Numbered from the stretch's first letter, positions 1 to 11,576 are shown. The stretch: DNA of 62,000 nt from Zygnema cylindricum (GCA_037447655.1 JBBHKE010003238.1:1-62000); one strand, 5' to 3'. Translations and numbers: made by a program. Notes: generated by a model not told the origin, from the letters alone.

Positions 1-76
<76 letters not shown>
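1..76. repeat. (TC)n microsatellite
   Basis: Almost pure TC dinucleotide repeat from the first base, interrupted once by TTT near position 63 and ending in a short T run. It may extend beyond the window. Similar CT/GA tracts recur at 10.7, 30.8, 31.1 and 38.4 kb. Confidence 0.97.
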
Positions 77-77
<1 letters not shown>

Positions 78-1888
78 TTGATTGCATATATACAACTAAG
101 GTTGCGTAAGTCTTAGTGACTACAACTTGTATATAGACTTAGAGTGGCGTCTAGGATAAATAATTAGAAAATGCATTTTTCATAATATGTTTTCACATCT
201 ATTAGATGCAATTCTATATCATCTATTGTTGCTAGAGATAAAAGACTCGTAACAGTAGAAATGCAAAATTTCAGGTGAGAGAGTCTCCTGGTAATTGTTG
301 TTATTGGATAGCTTTAAGTCTTAGCAAATTTATATTATGGCGGAAATATAGATCTATAGAGACACGCTTCGTCACTTGAAGCATAGTGCAGGTTTTTGAA
401 TGGTAGCGTCACTAACATTAGAACAACGCAGCTGCAACGTAGATGGAACAAGCGCAGTTGCGGTTATTTTTGATATGGTCTGTACGGACGAACATAGCCT
501 GCGACGCAACGGGTCAAACGCAACTGCTAATATTTTGGTACAAGACAACGTTGTTGCTACATAACAAGACAAACGCAGCTGCGGCTGTTTTTTGTATGGG
601 AAAGCGTAGCTGGTACAAAGCTGGAGATATTTGAATGTGATGAAGAATTGGACTGCGCTGCTACGGATTATATGAATCAAGTCAACGGACGAGATTCATA
701 AGAGAATAATTAAGTGACTTGCTAACAGTTGTTTTGGAACTGCCGGATAGACGTACCTAGACAATTGTCACTAAGCCAGGCCATAAGTATTTGGACAAAT
801 CACCTGTATAGGATTCTCAGTAATATTGATTGTACAATGATAGATTAGTTTTAGCGTGATTAGAGGCACTTAGACCTTAGTGGCAGTATAATTCTTTTTG
901 ACATATCTTTTAGGAACACTTGTATCGGCGGTACAACACTATGTAGTATGACAACTGAGAGAAGAGTATAAGACTTAGGACGTTGAACATTTTATGCATC
1001 TAGACTTCCACACTGTGTAATCTGCACACTGTTTTTGGGAACCTTATGAGTTTCATATCTTGGTGTATGTTGGATCAATTGAGCTGAAACTTTGGGAGTT
1101 GACATTCTTTGTGATATTGTTTACTGTGGTATATTTTTAAGCAGTTTGTTTTATTGTGTTACTTTTGGTGAACTTTTGAAAACAACTGTTTGATAGGATT
1201 CTTGATAAGCTTCTGTGAGTGAGATTATGTCTACTTCCACTACTACTGTTGACTCTCCACCTGCTCCAGTGGTCGTAGAACAACAGTAATCAATATTCTC
1301 TTTCTAACTGTAACCTTTAGCAGCAAGCGTAGCTTTTTATCTCCCAATGGTATTATCAAGATTATGTTTTAACTCGAAGACTCAGTTACAACCGATTGCT
1401 TTCCGATCCGGTGGAAGATTTACAAGCTCCCACGTTTAAGCTTCCATGATTGATTTTATCTTGTCATTTGTCGCAGCAATCCACTGGTCCTTTTCCGGAA
1501 TGGGGAAATATTCTATAATGGTAAGAGGCTCCACTGTGCTTATAAAATAATCATGGTCCACTCGATCACCACTCAGTCAGTTGTTATGTCTTCTTCTCTC
1601 CGGAAAACTTGAAACGTGAACTGTTGGTCCCCACGGTTATTTTGAAAGACGAGGAGGTGGTGGAGGAGGTGGAGGTTCAATTGCATCTGCAACAGCACAA
1701 GGACCAGGCTGCCCAAAAACATGTGGCAGTCCGGAGGTAGAAGAGGAAAGAGAAGTTGCGGATTGCTTAATAGAAATCTACTCAAGGATGAATTTTTCCT
1801 TGCATTTTTTTCCTTTCCACCTCATCTACGCTAAAAACATTAAGTGATTCACTCTTTTCCTTGATCCAAACATTCTTAACAATCTGAA
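77..1888. other. Unassigned non-coding DNA, possibly decayed LTR-element leader
   Basis: No convincing gene. Positions 430-670 are rich in GCAGCTG/CGCAGCTGCGG words that resemble the leader just before the gypsy gag at 42.7 kb and the gag-only element at 60.6 kb. A very short plus-strand ORF at 1227-1289 starts MSTSTTTVDS, which looks like the opening of a retroelement gag but stops after 20 codons. Around 1640-1700 the plus strand is GGAGGTGGTGGAGG-rich and would encode a glycine run. I infer an old, eroded retroelement 5' region; no recognisable domain supports this. Confidence 0.35.
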
Positions 1889-3264
1889 TTGAATTATCCT
1901 AAGGATCATACACTCTATATCCTATAAATTCATCATCATAGCCTAGAAATATGCCACGTACAAATTTCCCAATAAGCTTCAAATTTGGAAGATTATCCAA
2001 CATAAAACATTTGCTTCCAAAGACTCTAAAGTGAATGACGTTCGACTTCATTCCTGTCCACATTTCATAAGGTGTTTCATCCTTGAAATATTTGGATTCT
2101 ATTATATTCATAATGTAAGGGGCACATTGAAAAACTTCACCTCATTATTTCGGATCCACACCTTTATCCATCATCATATATTTAGCACATTCTGTCAAAT
2201 TCCTATTGAGTCTTTTGGCCACACCATTTTGTTCTAAAGTGTAAGGAAAATTAAAATCATGCGAAATTCCATTTTCTTTCAAATATTCAGCAAAAGAATT
2301 TCATGCATTCTCTCCACCGTTGTCAAATTGTAAAGCAAGGATTGCTTTCCTGTGAAGTTTCTTTGCATAGATTTGGAAATGCTTAAAATGTGTAAAAACC
2401 TTGCTCTTTCCTTTATGAAATAAACTAAGCTGAAGCCCGAGTGGTCTTTCGTAAAGGTATCAAGGTATTTGCTGCCACAAAGGGAAAAAACTTTGGTCTT
2501 TCCCCATAGATCCGAGTGGAAAAGGTCGAGAAGATCCTTTGCTCGATAATCTAAAATTTGTGGTAAAGGAAGCTTATGATGCTTCCCTAGAGCGCAACCA
2601 TCACAAGCATAGGATTCCTTTTGACCAAGCTTGACAACTTCTATCAAATTAGTCTTCACCACCTTTTCCAGCCTCTCATTATGCACATGACCAAGCCTTT
2701 TATGCCACAAAAGATTTTCAGAAAAGACATTAAAATACACAAAATCAACTTTATTAACCAGGTCCATCTGATACAACATGTTCGGGCCTCTAGTTCCCAG
2801 TAATGCTACTCTCCCATCCTTTGTTACCATCTTCTTACCTTTGCTTTGCAGCACATCAAATCCCTTACTTTCTGCCTCTGAAGTAAAAAACACATTTTTC
2901 TTAAATTTTGGCACATACAAAATATCATGCAGAGTTCTTTTTACCGCTTTCCCATCTATCTCACAATTCAGATCTATGGTACCCTTAGCATTAGCTTCAA
3001 CCGAGCTACCGCAAGCTTATAAGATATGACGAGTAAGGATACGCGTCATACACTTAAAATAGGACTTATTCTATTAAATGCGTGAGGAACTTCCAAAGTC
3101 CATAATCCACCCGAGATCTTTGTCGCTCTCCATCATCTGGGCAAGAACGAAAAACTCGGTGTCATTAGCTTTAGCAAAACTGACAACCTTAGATGTCTTC
3201 TTCTCCATTTCTTTTACTATTTCCTTTTCCTTAGCTGAAAAAGCCGTAGTGTTGATGGTAGGCC
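1889..3264 (-). pseudogene. Ty1/copia pol fragment (protease to integrase), decayed
   Basis: Minus-strand remains of a copia polyprotein in the correct domain order. At 3074-3292 there is a protease relic in which the usual DSG catalytic triplet reads DFG (WIMDFGSSS). At 2279-2920 there is a GAG-pre-integrase domain (LLWHKRLGHVH, then a CX2C pair in CDGCALGKHHKLP) followed by the start of the integrase core (DLFHSDLWG). The second catalytic Asp region (FDNGGE) lies near 2310, just before an in-frame stop. The integrase C-terminus and the RT lead-in (TPYEMWTG, GIFLGYDDE) are at 1899-2111. Frameshifts and stops separate these pieces, so it is dead. No 3' LTR is recognisable below 1.89 kb, so that end is truncated. 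Confidence 0.88.
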
Positions 3265-3352
3265 TGTAATTCTGTGACCTCCATTGGTACACAGAATGTC
3301 CAGCTTACATGAAGCCTCTAGGATAATATTAGCAATTTTGATTTGGTGTATT
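3265..3352 (-). repeat. Remnant of a copia LTR 3' end
   Basis: About 80 bp match the 3' end of the LTR at 5774-5850: TAATTCTGTGACCTCCATTG, then the GCCTCTAGGATAATATTAGC block. On the minus strand it lies between the integrase end of the upstream element and the protease relic of the downstream one. It is therefore the last part of a 5' LTR whose remainder and gag are deleted. Confidence 0.75.
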
Positions 3353-3941
3353 TAAAGGGATCTATGGACTTTCCCTCATCCATAACTACCAAGTGTTTTA
3401 CTAGAATCATGTCTTCTCTTCCAAGATCATAAACTCTATATCCCTTTACATTTTCATCATACCCAAGTCAGTATCCCGACTTTCTTCTAGCATCTAACTT
3501 CCAATCAGATTTTTCTGTGTTTAGACTAAACACTTGACTACAAAGCACCTTTAAGTGTGAAATATTAAGTTTTCTTCTGGTCCATCTTTCATAAGGTGTT
3601 TGGCCTTTTATAGCCGAGGTATGGACTCTATTTCTGAGAAAGTTAGCACAATTCATAGCTTCTGCCCAAAAACTTTTCTTTATCCTTTTATCTGTCAACA
3701 TACTACGGGCACTTTCACTTAAAGTCCAATTTAGTCTCTCGGCTACACCGTTTTGTTCTGGATTCTTTGGGACAGTCTTTTGGTGTTGAACCTCTTCCTC
3801 TTTTAAATAATCCTCAAACTCAATAGAAGTGAATTCCCCCCCATTATCACTCCTCACTCTTTTTATAGGTGTCTCATGGAGCTTTTCACTCCATGCTTTA
3901 TACTTTTTAAAATAAGCCGAAGCCTCAGATTTGTTTTTCAA
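3353..3941 (-). pseudogene. Copia integrase core and C-terminus
   Basis: Continues the integrase after a stop. RSDNGGEFTS carries the second catalytic Asp, and NGVAERLNWTL carries the Glu. The C-terminal FWAEAMNCANFLRNRVHTS and TPYERWTRRKLNISHLKV blocks are standard copia integrase. The segment 3360-3470 (GYDENVKGYRVYDL) leads towards reverse transcriptase, but the element is cut before it. Confidence 0.85.
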
Positions 3942-3956
3942 GAAATATACTCTAGA

Positions 3957-5012
3957 TTATCTAGACCAATAATTCGTGATAGTAAGTATAAATCTTTTCC
4001 CTCCAACTGATGGCACTTTGGCCGGTCCCCATATGTTAGTATGAACCAAATCTAAAACCTTTTCACCCTTATATGTTGCGACCTTTGGAAAAGGCAATCT
4101 GTGGGCTTTTCCTTGTGCACACCCACTACAATCATCCAAAGTCTCATTATCCTCAAAATGTATTCCCTCAACTACACCCATTTTCTTCATTTCCTTCAAT
4201 CTATCTAGATGCACATGTCCCAATCTTTTATGCCACATCATCAAATCACTTACACTAGCATAATAAACTCCCGTCTTTCCATTACTCAAATTTAGCCTAA
4301 ACATTCCTTGGCTACCCTTTTCAGCTATGAAGTACACTTCATTCTCATAGCTAGCAACAAAGACTCCTTTCTTAGTACTAGTCTCAAAGCCCTTATCATC
4401 TAAGAACCACGTAGAGATAAGATTTTTTTTCAACGCCGGTATAAAAAAAACATCATAGAAAGTGACAATAAATGTCTTTCCATCAACTAAGACTCTTAGA
4501 TCCACTGATCCCACTAAATTAGTGGTCACTATTCTCCCATCCCTATACTCTATCTCTACAGTAGAGATCTTTCTCATTTTGGTAAACAATGGTTTTTCTC
4601 TACACATATGCATAGAGGCTCCTGAATCAATGATCCATCCTTCTTCAGGAGCTTCTTTCACTCCACCAAAAGCATATTTTTGCCTCCTTGGAATCTCCGG
4701 CTCACCTTTCACCTCCAACTCCTCGTTGAGGAGAAGTTCTCCATCATCATCATTGACCTCCTCTTCTATGACTACTGTCGCCACAAATGCTTTCTTTTTC
4801 CTTGCGGCCGGTTTTCCAATAAGTTCCTCCTTCAATCTCAACTCCATCAACTTAGTGCACTCCGCCATATAGTGTCCCGGCTTCTTACAAAAATGGCAAA
4901 GCCCCTTCGGAGCCCTAAGTCCAGATCTGTCATGGTTTTCTCTTCCTCCTCCACCAAAGTTCCAATAAGGTTTCTTGGAATCCTTATCCCCCCAGTTAGT
5001 ACCAGCAGCCAA
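3957..5012 (-). CDS. Copia pol segment: zinc knuckle, protease, GAG-pre-integrase, start of integrase
   Basis: An open stretch of 351 aa. Residues about 40-53 form a CX2CX4HX4C zinc knuckle (CHFCKKPGHYMAEC) that binds the RNA packaged by Gag. About residues 125-135 carry the aspartic protease motif (GWIIDSGASMHM). About residues 260-320 form the GAG-pre-integrase domain (MWHKRLGHVH and CSGCAQGKAHRLPF). The end enters the integrase core (DLVHTNIWG), where the first catalytic Asp of the usual HxDxWG pattern is replaced by Asn (TNIWG). The frame ends just before the rest of integrase, so this is part of a broken polyprotein. Confidence 0.85.
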   Translation of the reverse strand: MAAGTNWGDKDSKKPYWNFGGGGRENHDRSGLRAPKGLCHFCKKPGHYMAECTKLMELRLKEELIGKPAARKKKAFVATVVIEEEVNDDDGELLLNEELEVKGEPEIPRRQKYAFGGVKEAPEEGWIIDSGASMHMCREKPLFTKMRKISTVEIEYRDGRIVTTNLVGSVDLRVLVDGKTFIVTFYDVFFIPALKKNLISTWFLDDKGFETSTKKGVFVASYENEVYFIAEKGSQGMFRLNLSNGKTGVYYASVSDLMMWHKRLGHVHLDRLKEMKKMGVVEGIHFEDNETLDDCSGCAQGKAHRLPFPKVATYKGEKVLDLVHTNIWGPAKVPSVGGKRFILTITNYWSR

Positions 5013-5773
5013 TGCTTGAACACTCTTTCCTCCCCTACGAATCTCAATTGTGCTTTCTCGAAACTAAAATCATCCCCACAATGGAGTTCCATATCCAAAG
5101 ATGATCTAACAAATCGTGTACCCTGTTAACAATGTTCTCATAATCATCTGGAAGTTACATTAACAAAGTATTCACCTTTTCTTTCTCAGTCTCCCTTTTC
5201 CTTGCACTCTCTAACTCCATGAATAACCATACCAAATCATTACAGAAATCTAACATCTTTACTCCTTTGTAGACAAATGACTGTACCTTTTGATCTGCAA
5301 GCTTTTGCTGCTGAATCGTACTACTCTTGTAAATGTCGACAAGAGCTTCCCACAACTCGTCTACCCTCTCCACATGAAGATGAGGTGTAGCCACTCCCTG
5401 AGTGAGATGCCCAAAAATAAAATGAGTCGCCACGGTATTGTTGAAATCCCATATTTTAGTATTGTTCGCCTCGGTTTTCTGAACAAGTGCTACTGGAGCC
5501 AATCCACTAGCCATCGGTGTGGTTTTCTCCTTCCCCTTCTCCGACACGATGCTTTCTGCAACATCCTCTACCCCTTTTGCCCCTGCAGATCCTCCAGTGA
5601 ACCGAGATCCTCCAAACCCTGGTGGAACTCCCAATTTAGCGGATGGTCGACGCACACGACCACTCACAATGCCCTATAGCCGTTTTTTAAACAATGCACC
5701 TTTCATCATGGTTTCCTAATAGATGAACCCTATTCCATTGAAAATGGGCACCCTAAAGGGTGCGCCCATAACC
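4999..5773 (-). pseudogene. Gag region of copia element 2
   Basis: Gag (capsid-like) reading begins with an ATG inside the LTR (about 5793) and runs through the primer-binding site (QVMG). The main open stretch is 5155-5667 (170 aa). It contains a Pro/Gly-rich segment (VPPGFGGSRF) found also in the gag at 53.3 kb, and the helical IYKSSTIQQQKLADQKVQ segment typical of the copia gag (UBN2-type) fold. There are stops before and after this stretch, and the next piece is in another frame (4847-5098). Non-functional as written. Confidence 0.75.
5760..5773 (-). other. Primer-binding site, half-tRNA(iMet) type
   Basis: Immediately after the LTR end the minus strand reads GGTTATGGGCGCAC. It differs at one base from GGTTATGGGCCCAC, the exact complement of the anticodon stem-loop of plant initiator methionine tRNA. 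The usual CCA-end site TGGTATCAGAGC is absent here. Confidence 0.7.
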
Positions 5774-6865
5774 TGTAATTCTGTGACCTCCATTGGTACA
5801 CAGAATGTCAAGCTTATATAAAGCCTCTAGGATAATATTAGCACTTTTGACTTTGTCAATAAATAAGTACCACCGTGGCCTGTAAAAACTCTGACTAACT
5901 ACACTCTTGTGTAGCGTGGACTCCCCTGAGTCCGTTGCAAAAAGAATCACTGAATTTGCTCACCTGAGCATTAAGTTATGGTTGTTCAAATACATCATAT
6001 TTGTACATATGGCCTCAAGGAGGGACTTTCCAAATTTTCTCGAAGTCCTGAAAAACTCCTAATAGCTACTCTAAACCAATCAAAATAGAGTACCCTAATT
6101 ATTGTACATACAAAGTACAATAGCCGTCGTACTTTATGTACGGATATATTCGGCACCACTCCCGGTCTACCATGTGTCCAAAAGATCAACGTCATTATGT
6201 CCATTCTCTCTTCTGGCATCCAATAGGATGATGCCACGTGTCATTTCCTCCCATTTCGCCGAACTGCTCTTGAATAGTCGTTCCGGCATATCGGCACTCA
6301 CGCATGCCGTCTTTTTTTTTTACGGTGATCTATTTTAGCCGTTCGATCTGACGGCGCGCCGAATAAATGTTGACCGTTGAATTTCACCGGTCAATGTTCC
6401 GTGTTGACCGTTGAATTGGGACCGTCAACATTTCGTGTTGACCGCTTGAAATTCTTTCTTGCTTTGTGAGCCATCGATCGTGACATTTAATTTCGTCCGT
6501 CGAAATCAAATGTCTGTTTCATTTATTTTGTGCAGTACCACAAGTTCCATGTTTCGTTTTGTTCTGTAAGATGTTAAAAGGAATATGCCGTAGGTTTATC
6601 TTTAAATATTTATCAAATACTACGTATATATTGATTAATTAAGACCTAACGGATAAGGCATACGCTTATTTTGTACGGCATTTGTATGGGAGGTTACAAG
6701 ATCAAATCTTGCACGTGGCAACATAACTTTTACAAGAGCCTTGATTTCTACCTATCTTCTCATCAATCTAAAGCAGCCATGGCTACCTGTCAATCTCGGT
6801 GACTACGACAATTATGAGAACTGCAGGACCCAAAAAGATAGAATATAAAATATCACTTTTCAACA
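5774..6865 (-). repeat. 5' LTR of copia element 2
   Basis: Read on the minus strand it begins TGTTGAAAAG and ends GAATTACA, directly followed by GGTTATGGGC. It shares several blocks with the other copia LTRs: the pair of inverted GTAC cores (GTACTTTATGTACGG at 6129-6143), a CACGTG box near 6235, the GACTCCCCTGAGTCCG block near 5920, and GCAGCCATGGCT near 6774. The length is about 1.09 kb. The partner 3' LTR is not present. Confidence 0.8.
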
Positions 6866-8448
6866 AGGCCTAGGTGTAAATGGAGCTCCTCTCACCTTCC
6901 ATCCTTTTCGATAAGTAATTGTTTCACACGCTTTAATTTAAAAGGGACAAAATCTGTCGTTTTTAAAAAGTCAGTTTTGTGTTTACGCGTGTTCACGTGC
7001 TTAATTAATTACCGAAAGTAATGTGGTGGTACGATGAAGGTTCGAATGGATTTTCGGATTGGAGAGTAAATGTACCAGAAAAATTAAAGGGGTGTAAAGG
7101 ACTAATTGAGTGGCTCAGAATGCGTAAAAGAAATGGACGGCAAATTGCGAAGCGTTCCGATTTGAAATATTCAAAATCTTTGAAAATGTACGGCGACCTT
7201 ACAAAATATAATGTGACTGGCGCATTAATGGAAAAGGACGGTGCCTGTACAGAGCACTTAATTTTCTACAGGTGTTACTTTGAATTTGACAGGCAACGTT
7301 TATGACGAATGACGCAGTTGAGGTACTGTAAAGATTTGGATAGTACGATATTATGTCGTGAAGTGAACGTACATTCTCATGCGTCTGATGTTACTAAAAC
7401 TCATTAATTATGTTTTTTCACTTAAAAAGGTACAATTTTGTAGGGTCTAACACTGACTGTACACCATACTATTTAAATCACAATGTACTTTCGCTTGTTA
7501 CTCTAATTGGAACAGAGCAATAAATGGCGTAAAGGAAAAAAAAGAATCATTAATGTTATTTTTGGATTTTTTTCAAAATTGGAGGGTACCGAATTATGTT
7601 CAATACGCTAATGACAATTCACACGTACACTGCGAATTGTTAGTAGTGTCAAAGTTTAATAAGTGTTGAGAAAAAAATATCGTTATTAATGCTAATTAGG
7701 AATTTCATATTATTTTTTAAAAAAGGTGTATTCTAATTTTTGCGTTAATACTAATTTGGGAGTTGCAAAAAAAAAAAAAATCGTCGTACAATTGTATAGA
7801 TTAATATATGTATCCGTACATAATATTAGAAATCGTACGCCCTCGCAAAATCTAAATATCTCTACCTGTCAAACTAATTTACTAATTTCATGTTCACACA
7901 GCGAAAGAGGCGATTGTGGGCGAATGTGTGCGAACGTGGTTTTTGGCGACCAGATTGAATCATGTTTTTTGAGCGCACGTTCGTATGCTTGCTCGTCTGG
8001 TTTAATTTATTTTATGTAAATTTCTGCTTGAAAAGATACATTTATGTACGGTCCGACATCGACCGTACACCACACTATTTAGATCTTATTGTATTTTCGT
8101 TTTTTACGCTATTTTGTATGTACCTTAATTAACGTAAAGGAAAATTGAAAATCATGTATACTATTTAAAAAAAAAATCAAAATTTTAGGAAACCAAATTA
8201 TAGTTATATGTTGTAATAACGATTTGCGGTGTAGTTTATTCCTTGCGTAAAATGTTCACGCGCAATCTATGGATCCTTAACGGGCCTTTTAAACGGTAAG
8301 AAATTTTGTCACTATTCCCTTAAGGCTGTATGTACGGCAACAAGATAGAGGATCCAATCTATTCGCGATGGAATAACCGCGTTTTATCGAAACTATCATC
8401 CTCCTGTCAAAACTTGTGAAAGAATCTAAAATGTATATGATTATATAT
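6866..8448. other. Non-coding DNA with diverged internal repeats
   Basis: No gene seen. Positions 7428-7650 and 8034-8250 are diverged direct copies of about 220 bp. Both contain a GTACACCAYACTATTTA block, an AACGTAAAGGAAAA-like block and a poly-T/poly-A block. Positions 7110-7260 resemble part of the LTRs at 58.4 and 61.3 kb (AATGGACGGC, then a GCGAAGCG hairpin word, then AATATTCAAA and TACAAAATATAATGTG). This suggests an old LTR-related fragment. Confidence 0.5.
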
Positions 8449-8858
8449 TGTGTTGGGTATCGGGTAAATTCATATCGCGATAATTTTGATATTCGATATA
8501 TCGAATATCGATCGAGCAGATTCCTCGATATATCGTACTGGGACCAACATAAATTATCGCGATATATATCGCAAAAAATGGGTGTCTGTACAGTCATTGT
8601 ACGGAAAATCGTACGGATATTTGCCCCCCCCCCCCCAACTGAGCGCGCGCGCGGGGGGGGGTGGGGGGTTAAGGTTTTGGAAAAAAAAAAATGAAAATTT
8701 TCATTTTTTTTATGGTTCGATATATCCGCGATACGATATATCGGCGATATATCGCAATAATTTGGTTTTCAATAAATCGAAGCGATATATCGAATATCGG
8801 GTACCTAAAATTCGGTTTATATCGAATATCGGCAAAAGGTCCTCGATACCCAACACTA
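8449..8858. mobile_element. Foldback/MITE-like element rich in CGATATATCG palindromes
   Basis: The segment is bounded by an inverted repeat: GTGTTGGGTATCGGG at 8450-8464 and, reversed, AGTGTTGGGTATCGAGG ending near 8857. The interior is packed with short palindromes (TATCGCGATA, CGATATATCG, GATATTCGATATATCGAAT), so both strands read as similar Tyr/Ile/Arg/Ser-rich peptides. There is no transposase. The TAGTGTTGGG-like terminus resembles hAT-type ends, but I could not define a target duplication. A C-run/G-run hairpin sits inside it. Confidence 0.55.
8624..8668. repeat. C-run / (GC)n / G-run hairpin
   Basis: A run of about 14 C is followed by AACTGA, GCGCGCGCGC, then G8, T and G6. The two runs can pair around the alternating GC core, and the G-runs could form a quadruplex. 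A second, diverged example is at 22869-22905. Confidence 0.8.
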
Positions 8859-9062
8859 ATGTTTAGTACAACGCTCATCGATATTAGTGTTAATAAGGAT
8901 ACTTTCGCATGTGCTAAAGTTACAGTTATTTTATGTCGTTTTCCTCCATAACTTGAAAAGAAACAAAAAAATCCGCAGCCGTACCAAAAAAATAGAAATT
9001 ACCACCATACAAGTTGCGTTACCTTGAAACTTTATACGTACAGTAGTTTGTCGTCTAGCGCG

Positions 9063-9161
9063 ATGCAACTTGCTGAGAAAGGTAGCCATGGGATGTTTAG
9101 GCTAATTTTAAGAAATGAAACAAAGAAACTTTATTATGCTGGTGTTCATGATATTATGTAG
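9063..9161 (+). pseudogene. Isolated copia pol relic (pre-integrase segment)
   Basis: Thirty-two codons followed by TAG. The KGSHGMFRL and KLYYAGVHDIM blocks align with KGSQGMFRL and VYYASVSDLM of the copia element at 4.3 kb, just upstream of its GAG-pre-integrase HKRLGH motif. Neighbouring sequence shows no further copia homology, so this is a small captured or eroded island on the plus strand. Confidence 0.65.
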
Positions 9162-10654
9162 CGCATTTCAACCCACTTTCGCGTCTTTTCAGCACATGTT
9201 CAAACTTTACATCAAATCACCTCGCGTGGTGATTTGAAATAAAGTCTAATAAGGTGAGCGAATAGGCAGACGCGGTCGCACGTGTTAGAAGTTTTTAACA
9301 ATTTTTGTGCGCGGAGTACCAAAATAAAAAAACACACTGCACATTTCCAGCATGTGCGTACTCTTTTCCGTGCGTTGATTTCCATATAGGGGAGGTCTCT
9401 CTCAAATACACGTGTATTCACACATACGGTGTAGGAAAAAAATTGGGCACTTGTCGGCAAGTGTGGAAAACAAAAAATGAAACGGCATTTCAGTGCGACA
9501 GCAAAAGGAAATTTAGGGTTTCGACACGTCGACAATGTGGCCTACGGCCATTACGAAGTCACAAAAATTGTTCAGCATGCGGAGAGACGCCTCGAATTGA
9601 AGCAGACTAGAAGTTTCGCCTCATTTTGTGTACCACTTCATCTGTCACATTGTTTCGTACACGTCTACATCAGTCATTATTTTAAGTAACAAGTTATTTG
9701 CGTTTACATCCGAATGCTCTGAAAGTTGTACGAATAATCTTCTCTAAAAAACAAAGTAACAAGACTAAGTTTCGGTAACATTCAAGGAAAGCACACGAAA
9801 TTTGTCGCGTCATTTTTAGCTCAAAATCATAAATAAGTGTTATTACCTATTAAAAAGAATCGACGCTAATATGGGAAGGTTCAATTCAATGTTAACCACC
9901 TTATATTATGTTTGTAAAAACAAGCGGTATGTGTAATAAGGCTCATTTCTACATTTATAAGAGAGTTTCACATATAAATTACCTTTCCATACCTAAATGA
10001 CGCCAGAAAGAGCAAGAAAGGAAACCAAAATTAATATTGATTATTACTCTAGTTATGTGTTTCCAAGATTTCCAAACCCCATAAATACTTAACTCAACGA
10101 TGATCTCTAGGTCCCATACCTTCAATAGATATAGTGTGTTGATGGTCGCTCAGCAATGATGCTACAAAGTGGAAACACAAATTCGCGTTAAGTGTCAAAA
10201 TGAATGATAATGTTTGTTTTTTCCACACAAAATAATGTATTCAATTCTAAATCAACCTTTCCCCTAAGTTATTCTGAACAATAATAACGATGAGGGTTGA
10301 AGCCCTTTGACGTCTTCAGTGTTTGCTATAATACTTTATACTAATCAAGGATTGACGTCCAGGAGGACTTATGGACAACAAATAACATTAAGACTCTCAT
10401 CTTTCTATCATAGCCGTCCAATTAATAATCTGTAGAATGCTTAGAATCATAGAAACTATAAGAGAATGAAATTATTTTCGATAAGCCGTAACTTTAGAAA
10501 TTTTGATTTTGTCACATCATACAGAAATAAACTAGCATATACTACTTTGACATTTGCGTAGAAACGATAGGGCTATCAACTGTTTATCACACTTTACTTC
10601 TTTCCCCCCTTTTATCTCTCCTGTCCGATTCTTTCCTTGCCCACCCTTCTCTCC
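9162..10654. other. Non-coding DNA, nothing recognised
   Basis: Short overlapping ORFs at 9.2-9.7 kb occur on both strands with no recognisable domain. I see no RNA gene and no clear repeat apart from AT-rich low complexity. Confidence 0.5.
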
Positions 10655-10866
<212 letters not shown>

Positions 10867-10872
10867 TTTTCT

Positions 10873-11576
10873 TGAAAAAATAGGATCATTGCATTCAAAA
10901 TAACACGAACAGTAATATTATGCACAGCGGAAGTCTTTTAACCAAACAAACAAAGAGTAAACTCCATAGAGAATAAGTTGTCCAAATATATCTTTATTTG
11001 GCTGAAGCCTTTTATTTTACAAATCACTCTCTTTCACTCACATATCGTCGCTCACACTTACAAACTCAATGACTCACTTATAATTAATATAAACACATTG
11101 TAAAACTCTTTTAAATAGGGATACTCAGAAGACTTATTTTGCATCTCTTCACTTCTTTCTCCTCACGTTAATGGTTCCACTGACTTCCACTAACTTCACG
11201 ACTTCCACTGACTTCCACTAACTTCACGACTTCCACTAGCTTCACAGAAACTCACTTCCACACACTGGAACCTTTAGCATTGAAACAGAAGTGATGCGGA
11301 TCTTTAACGTGCGCTTGACAAAGGGTTTTATCATGATTTTGCGCACTAAATGAATCGATGTACAAAAACCAAACAACACCACGTAATTTTCTCCTTACGT
11401 GAATTTATTGAAACATAAATTTAACAATAATTTACAGATGCCAACCGACGCGAATTTACTGGCCGCTGACATAAACTGAACAATAAACAAACTAACCACA
11501 CCTCAACTGAACCAATTGCAGAGTGAACAAAAAACGTGAATTTGGATGATCTGCCGATCACCCAATATTCCTAACA
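10873..11576 (-). repeat. 3' LTR of gag-only element 1
   Basis: On the minus strand it starts TGTTAGGAATATTGGGTGAT and ends TTTTTTCA. It contains a short tandem at 11172-11245 (CTTCCACTGACTTCCACTAA). It aligns along its length with 13369-14033. Confidence 0.8.

Larger units (their letters stand above)
3353..6865 (-). mobile_element. Copia element 2: 5' LTR, gag and pol up to integrase
   Basis: The minus-strand element has a 5' LTR (5774-6865), a primer-binding site, gag, zinc knuckle, protease, GAG-pre-integrase and integrase in canonical copia order. It is cut near 3353, where it joins the remnant LTR of the neighbouring element. RT, RNase H and the 3' LTR are missing. It is the best-preserved copia coding region in the window, but stops and frameshifts interrupt gag and the integrase. 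Its LTR family also includes the LTRs at 19.0, 20.9, 47.2 and 55.7 kb. Confidence 0.85.
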
